24,352 bases of DNA, taken from assembly GCA_003568945.1 (NCBI GenBank), contig BDIP01000230.1, forward strand, positions 1 through 24,352, read 5' to 3'. This document shows, in pieces, positions 1 to 17,400 of this stretch. This DNA comes from Kipferlia bialata. Its lineage: Eukaryota; Fornicata. How positions within the stretch are numbered: position 1 is the first letter of the stretch; every line of letters begins with the position of its first letter. The position numbers and the translations under genes were made by a program. The notes beneath the pieces are model-generated. The model made no database searches, had not been told where the DNA came from, and was given only the letters and a program-made list of their open reading frames with translations.

Positions 1-560
1 TTCATAAAGTTCATTCATTGAAAACTTCAACAAGAATTCATTCATGAATGAACTTGATGAAGTTTTCACAAGAATTCATTATTTTACTTTGAAGTTTGAC
101 AGTTTGGACAAATTGACTCAAGACACAAACATACACCACTCTATTCACTTTTCTAGGGGGCAAGAGGAATATATACAAGTATGAGGACCACAATCGATTC
201 TTCAGTAACTCCACGAACTGTTGCTCAGAGCAACTTGCTCTCAATGTGTGTCTACTAGACACTGCCTAGGCAGGAGCATCCACTTGAAACCAGGGGCAGG
301 GGTCGATAGTATCGACTCGATTCTGTCACAGAAATTAGCGTTGGTGGATTCACACAAGTGTGTTCAATACATGCACTATTTGGGTAAGTAGTGTGTTAAT
401 ACATTCCGCCTATTGGCCCAATAATTGGGTCCCCAACCGTGTTATTGAGCTAGCCCCTTTTGTTCTTTTTGGTGTCTGTGTGGCACAAATTCCACACAAA
501 CACCGAACGGCGTGACCAAATCAGAAACTGTCTCTCTATCGATTCTTGCACCAGTGGGCT
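1..560. other. Upstream intergenic region of the ABC transporter gene
   Basis: No convincing coding exon is visible here. The first 120 bases are AT-rich and hold a long hairpin at 19-68, with the 12-base direct repeat CAAGAATTCATT at 31-42 and 69-80. Smaller symmetric sequences lie nearer the gene: CCCAAT-A-ATTGGG near 418-430 and TGTGTGG/CCACACA around an 8-base loop near 477-499. A pyrimidine tract ending in TTGCACCAG sits just before the first ATG at 561, so a non-coding 5' exon or a slightly longer N-terminus cannot be excluded. The core promoter should lie in this stretch, but I recognise no defined element. Confidence 0.5.
19..68. repeat. AT-rich near-perfect inverted repeat (hairpin/cruciform)
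   Basis: The left arm is TGAAAACTTCAACAAG (19-34) plus TTCATTCA (37-44). The right arm is TGAATGAA (45-52) plus CTTGATGAAGTTTTCA (53-68). The arms pair over 24 bases with one mismatch and a 2-base AA bulge, and the centre is the perfect 16-base palindrome TTCATTCATGAATGAA. It lies about 500 bases upstream of the ABC gene. It could be a cruciform-forming element, a miniature palindromic element or a regulatory site; the window edge prevents a search for flanking duplications. Confidence 0.7.
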
Positions 561-9364
<8,804 letters not shown>

Positions 9365-9940
9365 GGTAGGTCTGGGATGGTGATGAGAGTGTTACAGCTG
9401 CCTTGTATATAACCCTCTCTTCTGCTTCGTGTAGGAGGAGTGGTTGCTTGGCTGCACAAGCCTGTTTTAGGTGGCTCAGATGTCGACCTTGGATTAGCAA
9501 GGTCACTGTGTGGTAGTCACACATCTCACTATCCATCCAGCGGAGTCGAGTAATAGATAATAGATAATAGATAGTCAGATTTGTATCATGACCCTATAAT
9601 TGTGTTCAACTCAGCAATTGCAATACAAAGGGCCCTTGGTTTGCAAGAACACATTATGTCAGTAGTGTTGGAGGGTCATCTCTTACATGCCTCTATCACA
9701 CTTAGCACGTCAATTGTGATGCGTACTCGAACGAGTGATACCTAATCTCTGTAAATATGTACACATTGTTGAGCATACGTCACAAAGAAATTTATCAATC
9801 TAGTCGGGCAACTATAATACGCTGTCAGCCAGTGTGAGGGACCAGACTCTGGAATCCTGCTGCCACAGTCACTTGCAGAGCATAGAGGTCTAACCTCTTG
9901 CACAGGGTCTCTACAATACACAGCACCTTGCACATAGTCC
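9365..9940. other. Convergent intergenic spacer
   Basis: This 576-base spacer separates the stop codons of the two convergent genes and should contain both 3' ends. The first part is donor-like (GTGAGGTAGG at the ABC stop) and is followed by a possible acceptor TTCGTGTAG near 9435, which would allow an alternative C-terminal tail of about 28 residues; the acceptor lacks the CTNAC motif, so I rate this unlikely. A tandem repeat of TAGATAA units lies at 9551-9575. I see no coding exon, tRNA or defined polyadenylation signal. Confidence 0.6.
9551..9575. repeat. Short tandem repeat (TAGATAA)n
   Basis: About three and a half copies of a 7-base unit TAATAGA lie between the convergent genes. It is a simple repeat with no evident function. 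Confidence 0.8.
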
Positions 9941-12318
9941 CTAGAAGAAGTCCTCCTCCCCCCAATCAGCACAGCTGTCATCGTCATCCCCATTGTTGTT
10001 GGTGTACCCCTCCAGGTCAGCGTCCAGACAGGTGGGGACAGACTCGACCCTGGGGGTTAGGGGTGCAGATTGTACACAATGTGATATACACACATACATT
10101 ATACCAGACAGAGAACGGAGGGAGGAGTGCTCTTTGAATGAAACTACTCGACAGCATTCCACCGCGTACCTCTCCCATCCTGTCATGCCCTGCTCGTCCA
10201 CCGTGCACTGTACCCAGCCCCAGTCAGCGGCATACACATACAGGGTGTCAGTGGTGAGGGTCACCTCCTCGTCGTTGGAGTTCATCACCTAGGCGGTCAG
10301 TATCAGGGCAAATAGAGTATGCACACCTATGTGTAACCAGTATATGAGTGAGTGTCTGCTACTTGGGCTAGTCCTACCTTGGACCCCTTGGCACACACCC
10401 TGCGGAGATATATAGGTAGATATTGATAAACATAGATAGATAGATACATAACCAGTGTATACCTTGGACCCCTTGGCACAGACCCTGTGGCAGTCGGTGA
10501 CACTGACCTCGGGGCTAGGGGTGAGAGGTAGCAAGGAGAAATGTCAATAACAGAGTGCACATTTACTTGTTCCCTCACCCATCCTGGCCCTATTCAATAT
10601 ATATACACACACATATGTGTTTACTATACAATCCCTCACCCATCCCGTCCCTGGTCCCATAGGTATTCTTATATATACACATGTATACATACTCCCTCAT
10701 ATCATCATTGTATATGTACACATGAGTATTGAATGGAATCTCACCCATCCTTGTATATGTGCATATATATATTGAATGATATCTCACCCATCCATGTATA
10801 TGCACACATGAGTATTGAATGATATCTCACCCATCCCATGTATATATGTATATATATATATATGTATATTGAATGATATCTCACCCATCCCATGTATATA
10901 TGTATATATATATATGTATATTGCATGATATCTCACCCGTCCATGTATATGTATATATGTATATATATATGTATTGCATGATATCTCACCCATCCTCCCC
11001 CTGGTGCCATAGGTTGGTGGAGGGGGTGTACACAGAGCTGATGTCTGCTACCATGTTGCCGATCTGGTCATCGCCTGCAGTCAGGGGAAGAATGATGCGG
11101 AGAGAGGGAGAGAGAGAGAGAGAGAGAGAGAGAAGGTAAGAGAATGCATGTTGCCGATCTGGTCATCTCCTATAGTAATATGGGGGTAGAGGGAGAGACA
11201 AGAGAGACAGACAGAGAGAGAGAGAGGACTCTGTACATGTTGCCGATCTGGTCGTCACCTACGGTCAGAGGGAGAGAGAGAGAGAATGCTGTACAATTGT
11301 GATGTACATGAATGCCCTACAGGTCATCGCCTACAGTCAGAGGAAGAAGGATGCGGAGAGAGGGAGAGAGAGAGAGAGAGAGAGAGCAGGTAAGAGAATG
11401 CATGTTGCCGATCTGGTCATCTCCTATGGTATTATGGGGGTAAAGAGAGAGATAGAGAGAGAGAGAGAGAGAGGGAGAGAGAATGCCCCACCTCCTATCA
11501 CCACCAGGTACCCGTTGAGGGCACAACAGATGGCATCCCTCCTAGGGTGAGGGGTTGGCTGGGTAATAATAACAGTTGCCGGATAAGTAATACAGTACAC
11601 TAGTACAAGTTTTACATGTAGTATTGCTGCATAGCACTGGCATCCCTCCATGGGTGAGAGAGCAAGGCTGCATACTTACAATACTCTTGTATCCAATATA
11701 TCCACTCTACCCTAACTGAGGGCAGCACTCTCCTCAGACACTGTACACTACACAGAATACCATACACCCTACACACCTAGCAGCTGATGGCCCTCGTCGG
11801 ACACTATACAGTACATATATACATATATATATATATACAGTACACAGGACAATGTACACTATATTCTATATACCCCACCCACAGTACACAAAATATTGTA
11901 TATACTGTATACAACACACCCCTCCCACCTAGCAGCTGACGGTAGCAGGTATGCAGTGTGACACTCATACTCCGGTGGAATGTGGGCAGTTCTCTTGAAG
12001 GAACCTGGGGTAAGTGGATATGGATATATATATATATATGTATGAGGAAGCCTCTTGACATGAAGTGATGGTGAGAAGAGAGGAGGGATAGGTGAGTGGT
12101 AGACGGAACGACCAGGCATCATTACTAATGTAGTGTACTACTATTTATGTATTGTATATATATTGTGCATACACCCTCACCGCCCTTGTTCTCCTCGTTC
12201 CTCTTGGCCATCTCCTCCCTAGTACCCACGTAGTCATGGATCTCCCACTCATCCCCATCCACAGAGTAAACAAAGAGGGTACCGGTGGGGTTGACACCAC
12301 CGAAGATGTACACCTGCA

Positions 12319-12356
<38 letters not shown>

Positions 12357-13267
12357 CTGGAAAGTGGGGTTGATACCACTGACGATGTAGACCTGGGGTG
12401 AGGGAGAGAGAGAGAGAGAGGGAGAGAGAGAGAATCTGTAAAGTGGGGTTGACACCACCGAAGATGTACACCTGGGGTGAGGGAGAATCGTGTGTGTGTG
12501 GGGGGGGAGAGAGAGAGAGAGAGAGAGAGAGTACTGGTTGGCACTTGTGAGTGATGTAGAGGGTTCAGTATTGCAGTGAGGTGCAGGGGTTGTATGGCAG
12601 GGATGGGTAGGGATAGGGAGAGAGAGGACGTCCTATGTATATGAGAGTCATATACATTATGTGTACATTCACTATAACACACCTTGTCCCCCATGAGTAC
12701 TGGCTGGTGTGATCCAAACACAATTGTACCCTTGGGAGGGGTGGATAAGGGGGTGACGGTGGTGGCATTGTCTGGGGTCAGAGAGAGAGAGAGAGATGGG
12801 GGTCGACAATACCAGCATGTCTAGCAAGAGAGAGAGAGAGTACATGAGTGTAGTACATTGTGAAATGTACAGTGTGGCGACTACAAAAACACTGAACATG
12901 TGAGATGTGTTTCTACTTCATACGTGAGTCTCTCGGGTGCATGTGCATATGTCAGTGAATACACTTATTAATCCCTACCTTCCACCCTGACCCTGCATGC
13001 CCCGACCTGTCCCTCCTGTGCATCACTCCCAGTCACACCCCCTAGCACTAGGAATGTGGTGGGGGAGAGGGGGACAGCAGACTCAACCTGGAGATGAGCA
13101 ACCGATGGGTGACCAGAGAGAGAGTATATAGCACATACCTTGATGGGTAGGAGAGTGGCGTCAAATCCATCCAGGCCCAGCAGCTCAGCAGCGTTCCGAG
13201 GGTGGCTGGGCTGGAGCGTGGTTGCCTCATTGTCTGTATTGTCTGGGCTGTTCAGAGATGCTGTCAT
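9941..13267 (-). CDS. Kelch-repeat beta-propeller protein, 10 exons
   Basis: The spliced reading frame is 951 bases and encodes 316 residues. Exons in coding order: 13139-13267, 12979-13087, 12683-12771, 12181-12313, 11929-12004, 11492-11541, 10990-11074, 10463-10514, 10170-10288, 9941-10049; all phases agree. Kelch signatures are clear: VYIFGGVNPTG followed by LFVYSVDGDEWEIHD (exon 4) and YLVVIGGDDQ followed by SVYTPSTNLWHQ (exons 6-7). Weaker blades are FLVLGGVTG (exon 2) and LYVYAADWGWVQCTV (exon 9). The double Gly and the aromatic/Trp spacing are the propeller hallmarks. The N-terminus (MTASLNSPDNTDN) is low-complexity and the C-terminus is acidic (GDDDDSCADWGEEDFF). No catalytic domain, signal peptide or membrane segment is seen, so a protein-binding scaffold is the likely role. 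The partner is unknown. The start ATG is chosen because it opens a clean exon; an upstream exon is possible since ATCTCGCAG lies 11 bases before it. Confidence 0.88.
10376..10500 (-). repeat. Duplicated exon end with donor (Kelch exon 8)
   Basis: On the coding strand GTCTGTGCCAAGGGGTCCAA, ending at donor GTATAC (exon end 10463), recurs in the following intron as GTGTGTGCCAAGGGGTCCAA before GTAGGA (junction near 10377). The second copy keeps a good donor and is preceded by CTCCGCAG. Period is about 86 bases and identity in the copy is about 95 percent. Confidence 0.85.
10563..11000 (-). repeat. Eight-copy donor array in a Kelch intron
   Basis: The 475-base intron 10515-10989 is built mainly from repeats of its own 5' splice site. 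The real junction reads GGATGGGTGAGATATCATGC on the coding strand. Copies lie at about 10920-10945, 10867-10893, 10811-10841, 10769-10795, 10735-10750, 10633-10663 and 10573-10585, each keeping GATGGGTGAG or GACGGGTGAG. The copy at 10633-10663 carries more exon sequence, CTATGGGACCAGGGACGG, compared with exon CTATGGCACCAGGGGGAG. TATATG spacers of 25-55 bases separate them. Every copy is a formally intact GT donor. Confidence 0.9.
11040..11430 (-). repeat. Five-copy acceptor array with higher-order unit in a Kelch intron
   Basis: The exon 7 start GCGATGACCAGATCGGCAAC (from 11074 downward, after CTGACTGCAG) recurs four more times in the upstream intron. Copies lie at about 11145-11172 (GAGATGACCAGATCGGCAAC), 11236-11262 (GTGACGACCAGATCGGCAAC), 11318-11334 (shorter) and 11399-11426. 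Copies 1+2 and 4+5 with their CT tracts form a larger unit of about 100 bases that is itself repeated (11071-11200 and 11331-11440). Several copies follow a usable AG such as CTGACCGTAG or CTGACTGTAG. Confidence 0.9.
11530..11652 (-). repeat. Duplicated exon start with acceptor (Kelch exon 6)
   Basis: Real junction CTCACCCTAG plus GAGGGATGCCATCTG (exon start 11541) has an upstream intronic partner CTCACCCATG plus GAGGGATGCCAGTGC near 11638-11655. The partner lost the AG. Offset is about 107 bases. Confidence 0.75.
11771..11942 (-). repeat. Duplicated exon end with donor (Kelch exon 5)
   Basis: Exon end CGTCAGCTGCTAG with donor GTGGGA (exon end 11929) recurs as CATCAGCTGCTAG with GTGTGT at about 11772-11788. 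Both are intact donors. The intervening intron is AT-rich with TATATA runs. Confidence 0.75.
12290..12490 (-). repeat. Three-copy acceptor array, 79-base period (Kelch exon 4)
   Basis: Units 12290-12368, 12369-12447 and 12448-12490 each contain, on the coding strand, a CT tract, an acceptor (CTCACTGCAG, CTCACCCCAG, CTCACCCCAG) and the start of the Kelch blade GTGTACATCTTCGGTGGTGT. The middle copy has diverged at a few bases (GTCTACATCGTCAGTGGTAT). Only the 12313 copy continues into the rest of the exon, although all three acceptors look usable. The two upstream copies would run into CT repeats. Confidence 0.92.
12507..12531 (-). repeat. (GA)n microsatellite in Kelch intron (CT on the coding strand)
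   Basis: This is a pure GA run; others in the same gene lie at 12325-12354, 11109-11133, 11364-11387 and 12781-12796. On the coding strand they are CT tracts close to acceptors, the same sense-strand polarity as in the oppositely oriented ABC gene. Confidence 0.8.
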
Positions 13268-13347
13268 TGTGTGTGGGTCTGCGAGATTATAGAGAGGTTC
13301 AGTGCGGTGACTGAATTTGGCTCAGATTCACTAGCCCCTTTTGGCAA

Positions 13348-13520
13348 AGACAGATCATCACTGTGATGACATTCTCTCAGACTTGAGGAGTTGGGGTGGT
13401 TGTTTATACTCACTATATACACCGGTTGCAATTAAGGGTGTGTGGCCGGCTCTAGCGCAAAGTTTTTGTTGTTTAGGGGTTGGTATCGCAATAGACGGAA
13501 ATCATCATCATGATGACATC
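13348..13520. promoter_or_regulatory. Pair of palindromes upstream of the Kelch gene
   Basis: TCATCAC-T-GTGATGA at 13355-13369 and TCATCATGATGA at 13505-13516 are both followed by CAT (shared core TGATGACAT). They lie 88 and 238 bases upstream of the proposed Kelch start. Two similar dyads in the promoter interval suggest a dimeric transcription-factor site, but this is inference only. Confidence 0.3.
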
Positions 13521-13728
13521 ACATTGGGATTATTGTGACAAGTTCGGTGTTGTATAGGTCCACGTCGATATCCTGTTCCCTGAAGTCACCAGTTGACCTC
13601 GTCATAGAAGTATACCCCTCTCTTGGCACAGACCAAGCTATTAAAAATAACTGATTAATATGATAACAATAGCTGAAACTCTAAAGATGAGGCGGACCCC
13701 ACCTGGCGGAGGTTCTGTTGTCCTCCAT
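13521..13728 (-). pseudogene. Small coding relic, possibly Kelch-like
   Basis: A two-exon mini-frame can be read: ATG at 13728, first exon 13703-13728 (donor GTGGGG), second exon 13586-13637, giving MEDNRTSASLVCAKRG then VYFYDEVNW and a TGA stop. Immediately downstream, in a frame offset by one base, an open stretch reads QDIDVDLYNTELVTIIP. The spacing of VYFYDEVNW and VDLYNTE resembles propeller blades. The acceptor TTTTTAATAG lacks the CTNAC motif of the other genes. I read it as a decayed copy of a gene or a very small gene. It could also be a 5' exon of the Kelch gene, but the joins I tried do not keep frame. Confidence 0.3.
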
Positions 13729-14438
13729 TGAGCCTCACATGTATGAGCTAAGAGAACAGACAGGCAGACAGACGGTACTCAATCCACTTCACTCCTATTA
13801 GGTCATATATATGGGTCAACCTCATCCATATGCTGCAGTTCCACAGGGTGTGGACCTCGGACAGTGTCACTGCCTGATAACCTGTGATATGTTCAAGTGT
13901 TGAACCAGTTCTCTTAACACGAACAAGGACGAGCACTTATGGAACCAGTCCTCTTACTACTAGTCGTCTATATCCTGTGTTCCTCCTAAGATCTTCTAAC
14001 AGAAGTCCCCGTTACTGGGACAGTACACCTCTTCAAGACAGTAGAATACATATTTGTACCTCATGGCTATCGTGTTCTATACCGCTCCTTGTCATCCTGA
14101 CCTCCTCAGATAGGGATATACGATACGGATAGGGAGGCGTGTATCCAACAACTAGAGAGAACCTCTAGACACTCTGACTACGGCAACATAGCTCTAGAAT
14201 TCTATTTCGATTTGCCCTTGGCCGCATGCCACTGTTGAGCGTGTATGCAAGATGGAACGAATCCCACTCAAGCATGCACGCCTACTGTGGAACGAAGCCG
14301 CAAGTCAGCGCATACGCGAATGCCACACGTGGTATTCACGCATTCACTTCTGTGACAACGGATCTGTACATACCCGTTCTCTTGGTTAGGTAGTGACTCC
14401 TGTGAGTCACCCCAACTCTTCTCCTCCTTAGTCCTGCC
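13729..14438. other. Intergenic region between Kelch relic and the DUF3638 gene
   Basis: No confident gene. A minus-strand open stretch at 13748-13936 includes YQAVTLSEVHTLWNCSIW, which looks coding-like but has no clear neighbours. A diverged direct repeat, GAACCAGTTCTCTTA / GAACCAGTCCTCTTA, lies at about 13903-13955. Two hairpins lie at 14239-14281 and 14328-14347. The right end, 14374-14442, could hold an extra terminal intron and exon of the DUF3638 gene. Confidence 0.4.
14239..14281. repeat. Stem-loop, 10-base arms
   Basis: Arms GCGTGTATGC (14239-14248) and GCATGCACGC (14272-14281) pair at 9 of 10 positions with one G-T type pair around a 23-base loop. TGGAACGAA occurs in the loop and again shortly after the right arm. 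A second near-palindrome, GAATGCCACACGTGGTATTC, lies at 14328-14347. Together they may mark a structured RNA or a 3' processing region downstream of the DUF3638 gene. Confidence 0.4.
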
Positions 14439-17400
14439 TCACATGAACCGGAAGACTACATCTCCGATATGTGACCCAGCCACTCGGTAGAAGACACCGC
14501 TGACCACCAGCAGTGCCTGGATGTAGGTGTGCATCTCCTGTCCTGACTCAAAGCGTGTCCTTAGGGCAAGGGCCAGTGCCCTAGACCCATCATCCCCCTC
14601 CTCACTCTTAACAGAGCCAGCAACCTCTCTCAGGGCGAACTTCAGCATCCTATCGACCCGTCCACTATCGACCAGACCCTGCACAACATCATCTGTGACT
14701 AGGCCCAGGCTACACACACCTAGGAAGGCTGCCCACTTCGTCCTCTCCATTTCACTACCCCCGTGGTAGAGAGACCCACTGAAGAGGCTCAGCTGCGAGA
14801 AGACTGTGGGATCGACACCCTCACAGCCTTTACCAAGACCCGTCTGTGCAGGTAGAGGGGCCTTCGTCTGTGCAAGTAGAGGGGCCTTCGTTGACAGCCT
14901 AGCTGAGTGCTGAAGGAGGATACAGTCGCTGTTATCCACACCAAGCAGACACCTCTCCAGTATGGCATTGGCCTCCCAGGGTGACACAAGCAGCGCCGTG
15001 CTGCTCCCAGGGTGGTACACGATGTGGGACACGGGTCTCAGATAGCTGTCAAGCAGGCCGCCCTCCTTGACTGTGTGTCTGAAGTACGAGGTGCATAGCA
15101 GCCTGTCACTCCATACACTCCTGTTAGGGACAGGGACAGAGGTGCCAGCAAGAGAAGCGGACACGTTCTGGATGCACTTCGAGGCTTCTCTGACCGTGCC
15201 TGTCTCAATGAACATCAATACATCGGAGCGGAGACGGGAGGGGACACAGGGTGTGGCGGGTCCTGGTCTGTCCTCCTCTCTCTCTTCCTCCCTCTCCTGC
15301 TCCAGCTCTCGCTCCTGCTCTTCGTCTAGAGTAGTAGCAGCACTCACCACTCTCTGCAGATAGGCATCAGCTCGAGCCTCGATGCCCCTCTTGACAGAGT
15401 CGAAGTCAGGGGAAGAGTCCCCATTCTGACCCAGGGCGGAGAGCCTCTCGCGGCACTTGTTAGAGGCCACCTTACACTTGGCTCTCACCACCTGGGACCC
15501 AGCGTGTCTGTCTCTCCTAGACCCATACATGTCAGACAGGGAGTGCTGCTCATCCAGTAGGTACTGCTGGTATATGGGGGTGAGGGGTGCTCCAGTAGAA
15601 TGGGCCCTTCGTACTTGAGCTGACACAGCCTCTCCCTGGGCATGGTTGAGGCCCTGCCCTGCCCAGAGCACCATGTGACGCTGCTGTTCACGGCACGTGT
15701 TGGCCACACACCATCTCAGGATGTCAACGGGAAGTGGGTGGGACGGAGTGCCTGTGTACTTGGAGGCCAGAGAGGCAGGTCTGTGTACCTCCCTTCCATG
15801 TCGGGTGACAGACAAAGTAGTCCTCTTCTTGCGTGATCTGACCCGTCTCTTCCCGGCCACTTCTCTGAGCTCTGCATCTACCTCTGCAGGCACAAGGAAT
15901 GTCAGGCACTGACCGTGACCTAGCTGTCGCATGCGCATTGCACTGACAGTCAGACTGAGATACAATGGGTATAGTCGAGATGATGTTCACTCATACTGTA
16001 CCTCTGCACCAGCTTTGCCTTTGTGAGTCTGGGTCCCAGTGTCAGAGCTGCTCTCCAGGATGGCATCTTGAGGTCCGTGCCCCTTGAGTGGTGGTCATCA
16101 ATGTATACTATGCATCTGTGCAACTGGGTGTAGTAGGGACTGGCCAGGAATGGAGCGGTGATGCCCTGGAGGTTAGACACACAGTGTTGACAATATCAGT
16201 ATGTGATTGTGTCAGTAGTTAGGCATACCTGCTTGTTCAATGCCATAAGCCTGTTGCCGTCTGCGAAATAGACTGCGGCCTCGATGTCAGTCCCTGTCAT
16301 GCCCAGCCATGTCTCGGCAACCTGTCTGTTACTAAGAGCAATCATCTGGGCCCCACAGTCGATAAGGCAACGACAGCCAGATGTCTGTATCAGCGCTAGC
16401 ATCTCCAGGGGAGCGTCGGGTGGAATCAACGCATAGCGCTCATTGTCTGGGTGAGCAATATTGATGTGTGATGGTAGACAGAGTCAAGTGGATAGCATCC
16501 ACACTTGTACATGTACACTACCTTTGTGAAGTATGTGCCTCATCACTGTACCGTTAGTATGGACCAGGCTATCGAGGGGTGTCTGCGATACCCCAAGAGG
16601 CAGGGTGGGTCCATTGTCGTTGGTACCACTGAACCCCCTCACAGGGTGTGTGCACTGCTCACTGTTGACTAGGTCCCATGCTGAGGCCGTCAGTCTCTGG
16701 GGGAACTGCTTGGTCTCAGCTGGCAGCACAAAGTTGGCCAGATAGAAGTCTACTGTGGGCATGTTGTAGCGGAACAGCTGGTAAAGCTTGTTTGTCTGTG
16801 CAACATCTGCCAGGTTGACATTAGAGACATCGGCCAAGACAGCACCGATCTCCTTGGGTGCTGCCTTAACAGCCGCCTTTCTCAGTGCCCTCACCCACTC
16901 TCTCCACCTGTCCTGAGGGTTGCACTGCTCACACAGCCTCTGCAGTGTGTGGTAGAACTGCTTCCGTCCCAGCCCTGTGTTGTAGTATGAGATGTGTGTC
17001 ATCAATATGGCCACATCCACGTGTGCAAAGTCAGACCGGGCAGAGGGGGTGTCCTTGGCCCTGAAGGGCACAGCCATGAGCCTGCGCAGGGTCTCAGTGT
17101 CAACTCCATACTCCACCGACCACCGCTTCTCTAGGGCAGCCCATAACACCTCGTGGTGCAGAAGACCCCTGAGGATGAGGGCTATGTCTCTCACCGTCTC
17201 AAGAGGACTGGCGTCCAGGGGTGAAAGATCATGAGTCCCTGTGATGATGGAGTGGAGAATGGCACGGTCTGTACCTGGTATAAGTGGGTGAGATTTAGAT
17301 ATAGTACTGTAAACCATCAAACATACCGCAAAACTGTCTGAAGACAGGCATGGTGGCAAGGAGGTGCTCACTAAGGGTGGAGATCAGCGTATGTACGACT

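Noticed and set aside
9425-9520. Extra C-terminal exon of the ABC gene
   Set aside because: An acceptor TTCGTGTAG and a short open frame exist, but the CTNAC motif is absent and the tail resembles nothing in the family; the TGA at 9362-9364 is preferred.
10590-10993. Overlapping small frames rich in YIYIYIH
   Set aside because: They are translations of TATATG/TATATA intronic repeats in the donor array, with no coding signature.
10563-11000. CRISPR-like array (regular repeats with spacers)
   Set aside because: Spacers are low-complexity TATATG sequence, the repeats are copies of the adjacent splice donor, and the genome is eukaryotic.
12125-12721. A continuous 198-codon minus-strand frame with Ser-Leu repeats
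   Set aside because: It reads through CT-repeat introns and repeated acceptors. The SLSLSL runs are translated microsatellite; the real exons within it are 12181-12313 and 12683-12771.
14255-14270. tRNA-like T-loop (GGAACGAATCC)
   Set aside because: The loop lacks the TTCGA core, and no acceptor stem, D-arm or anticodon arm can be built around it.
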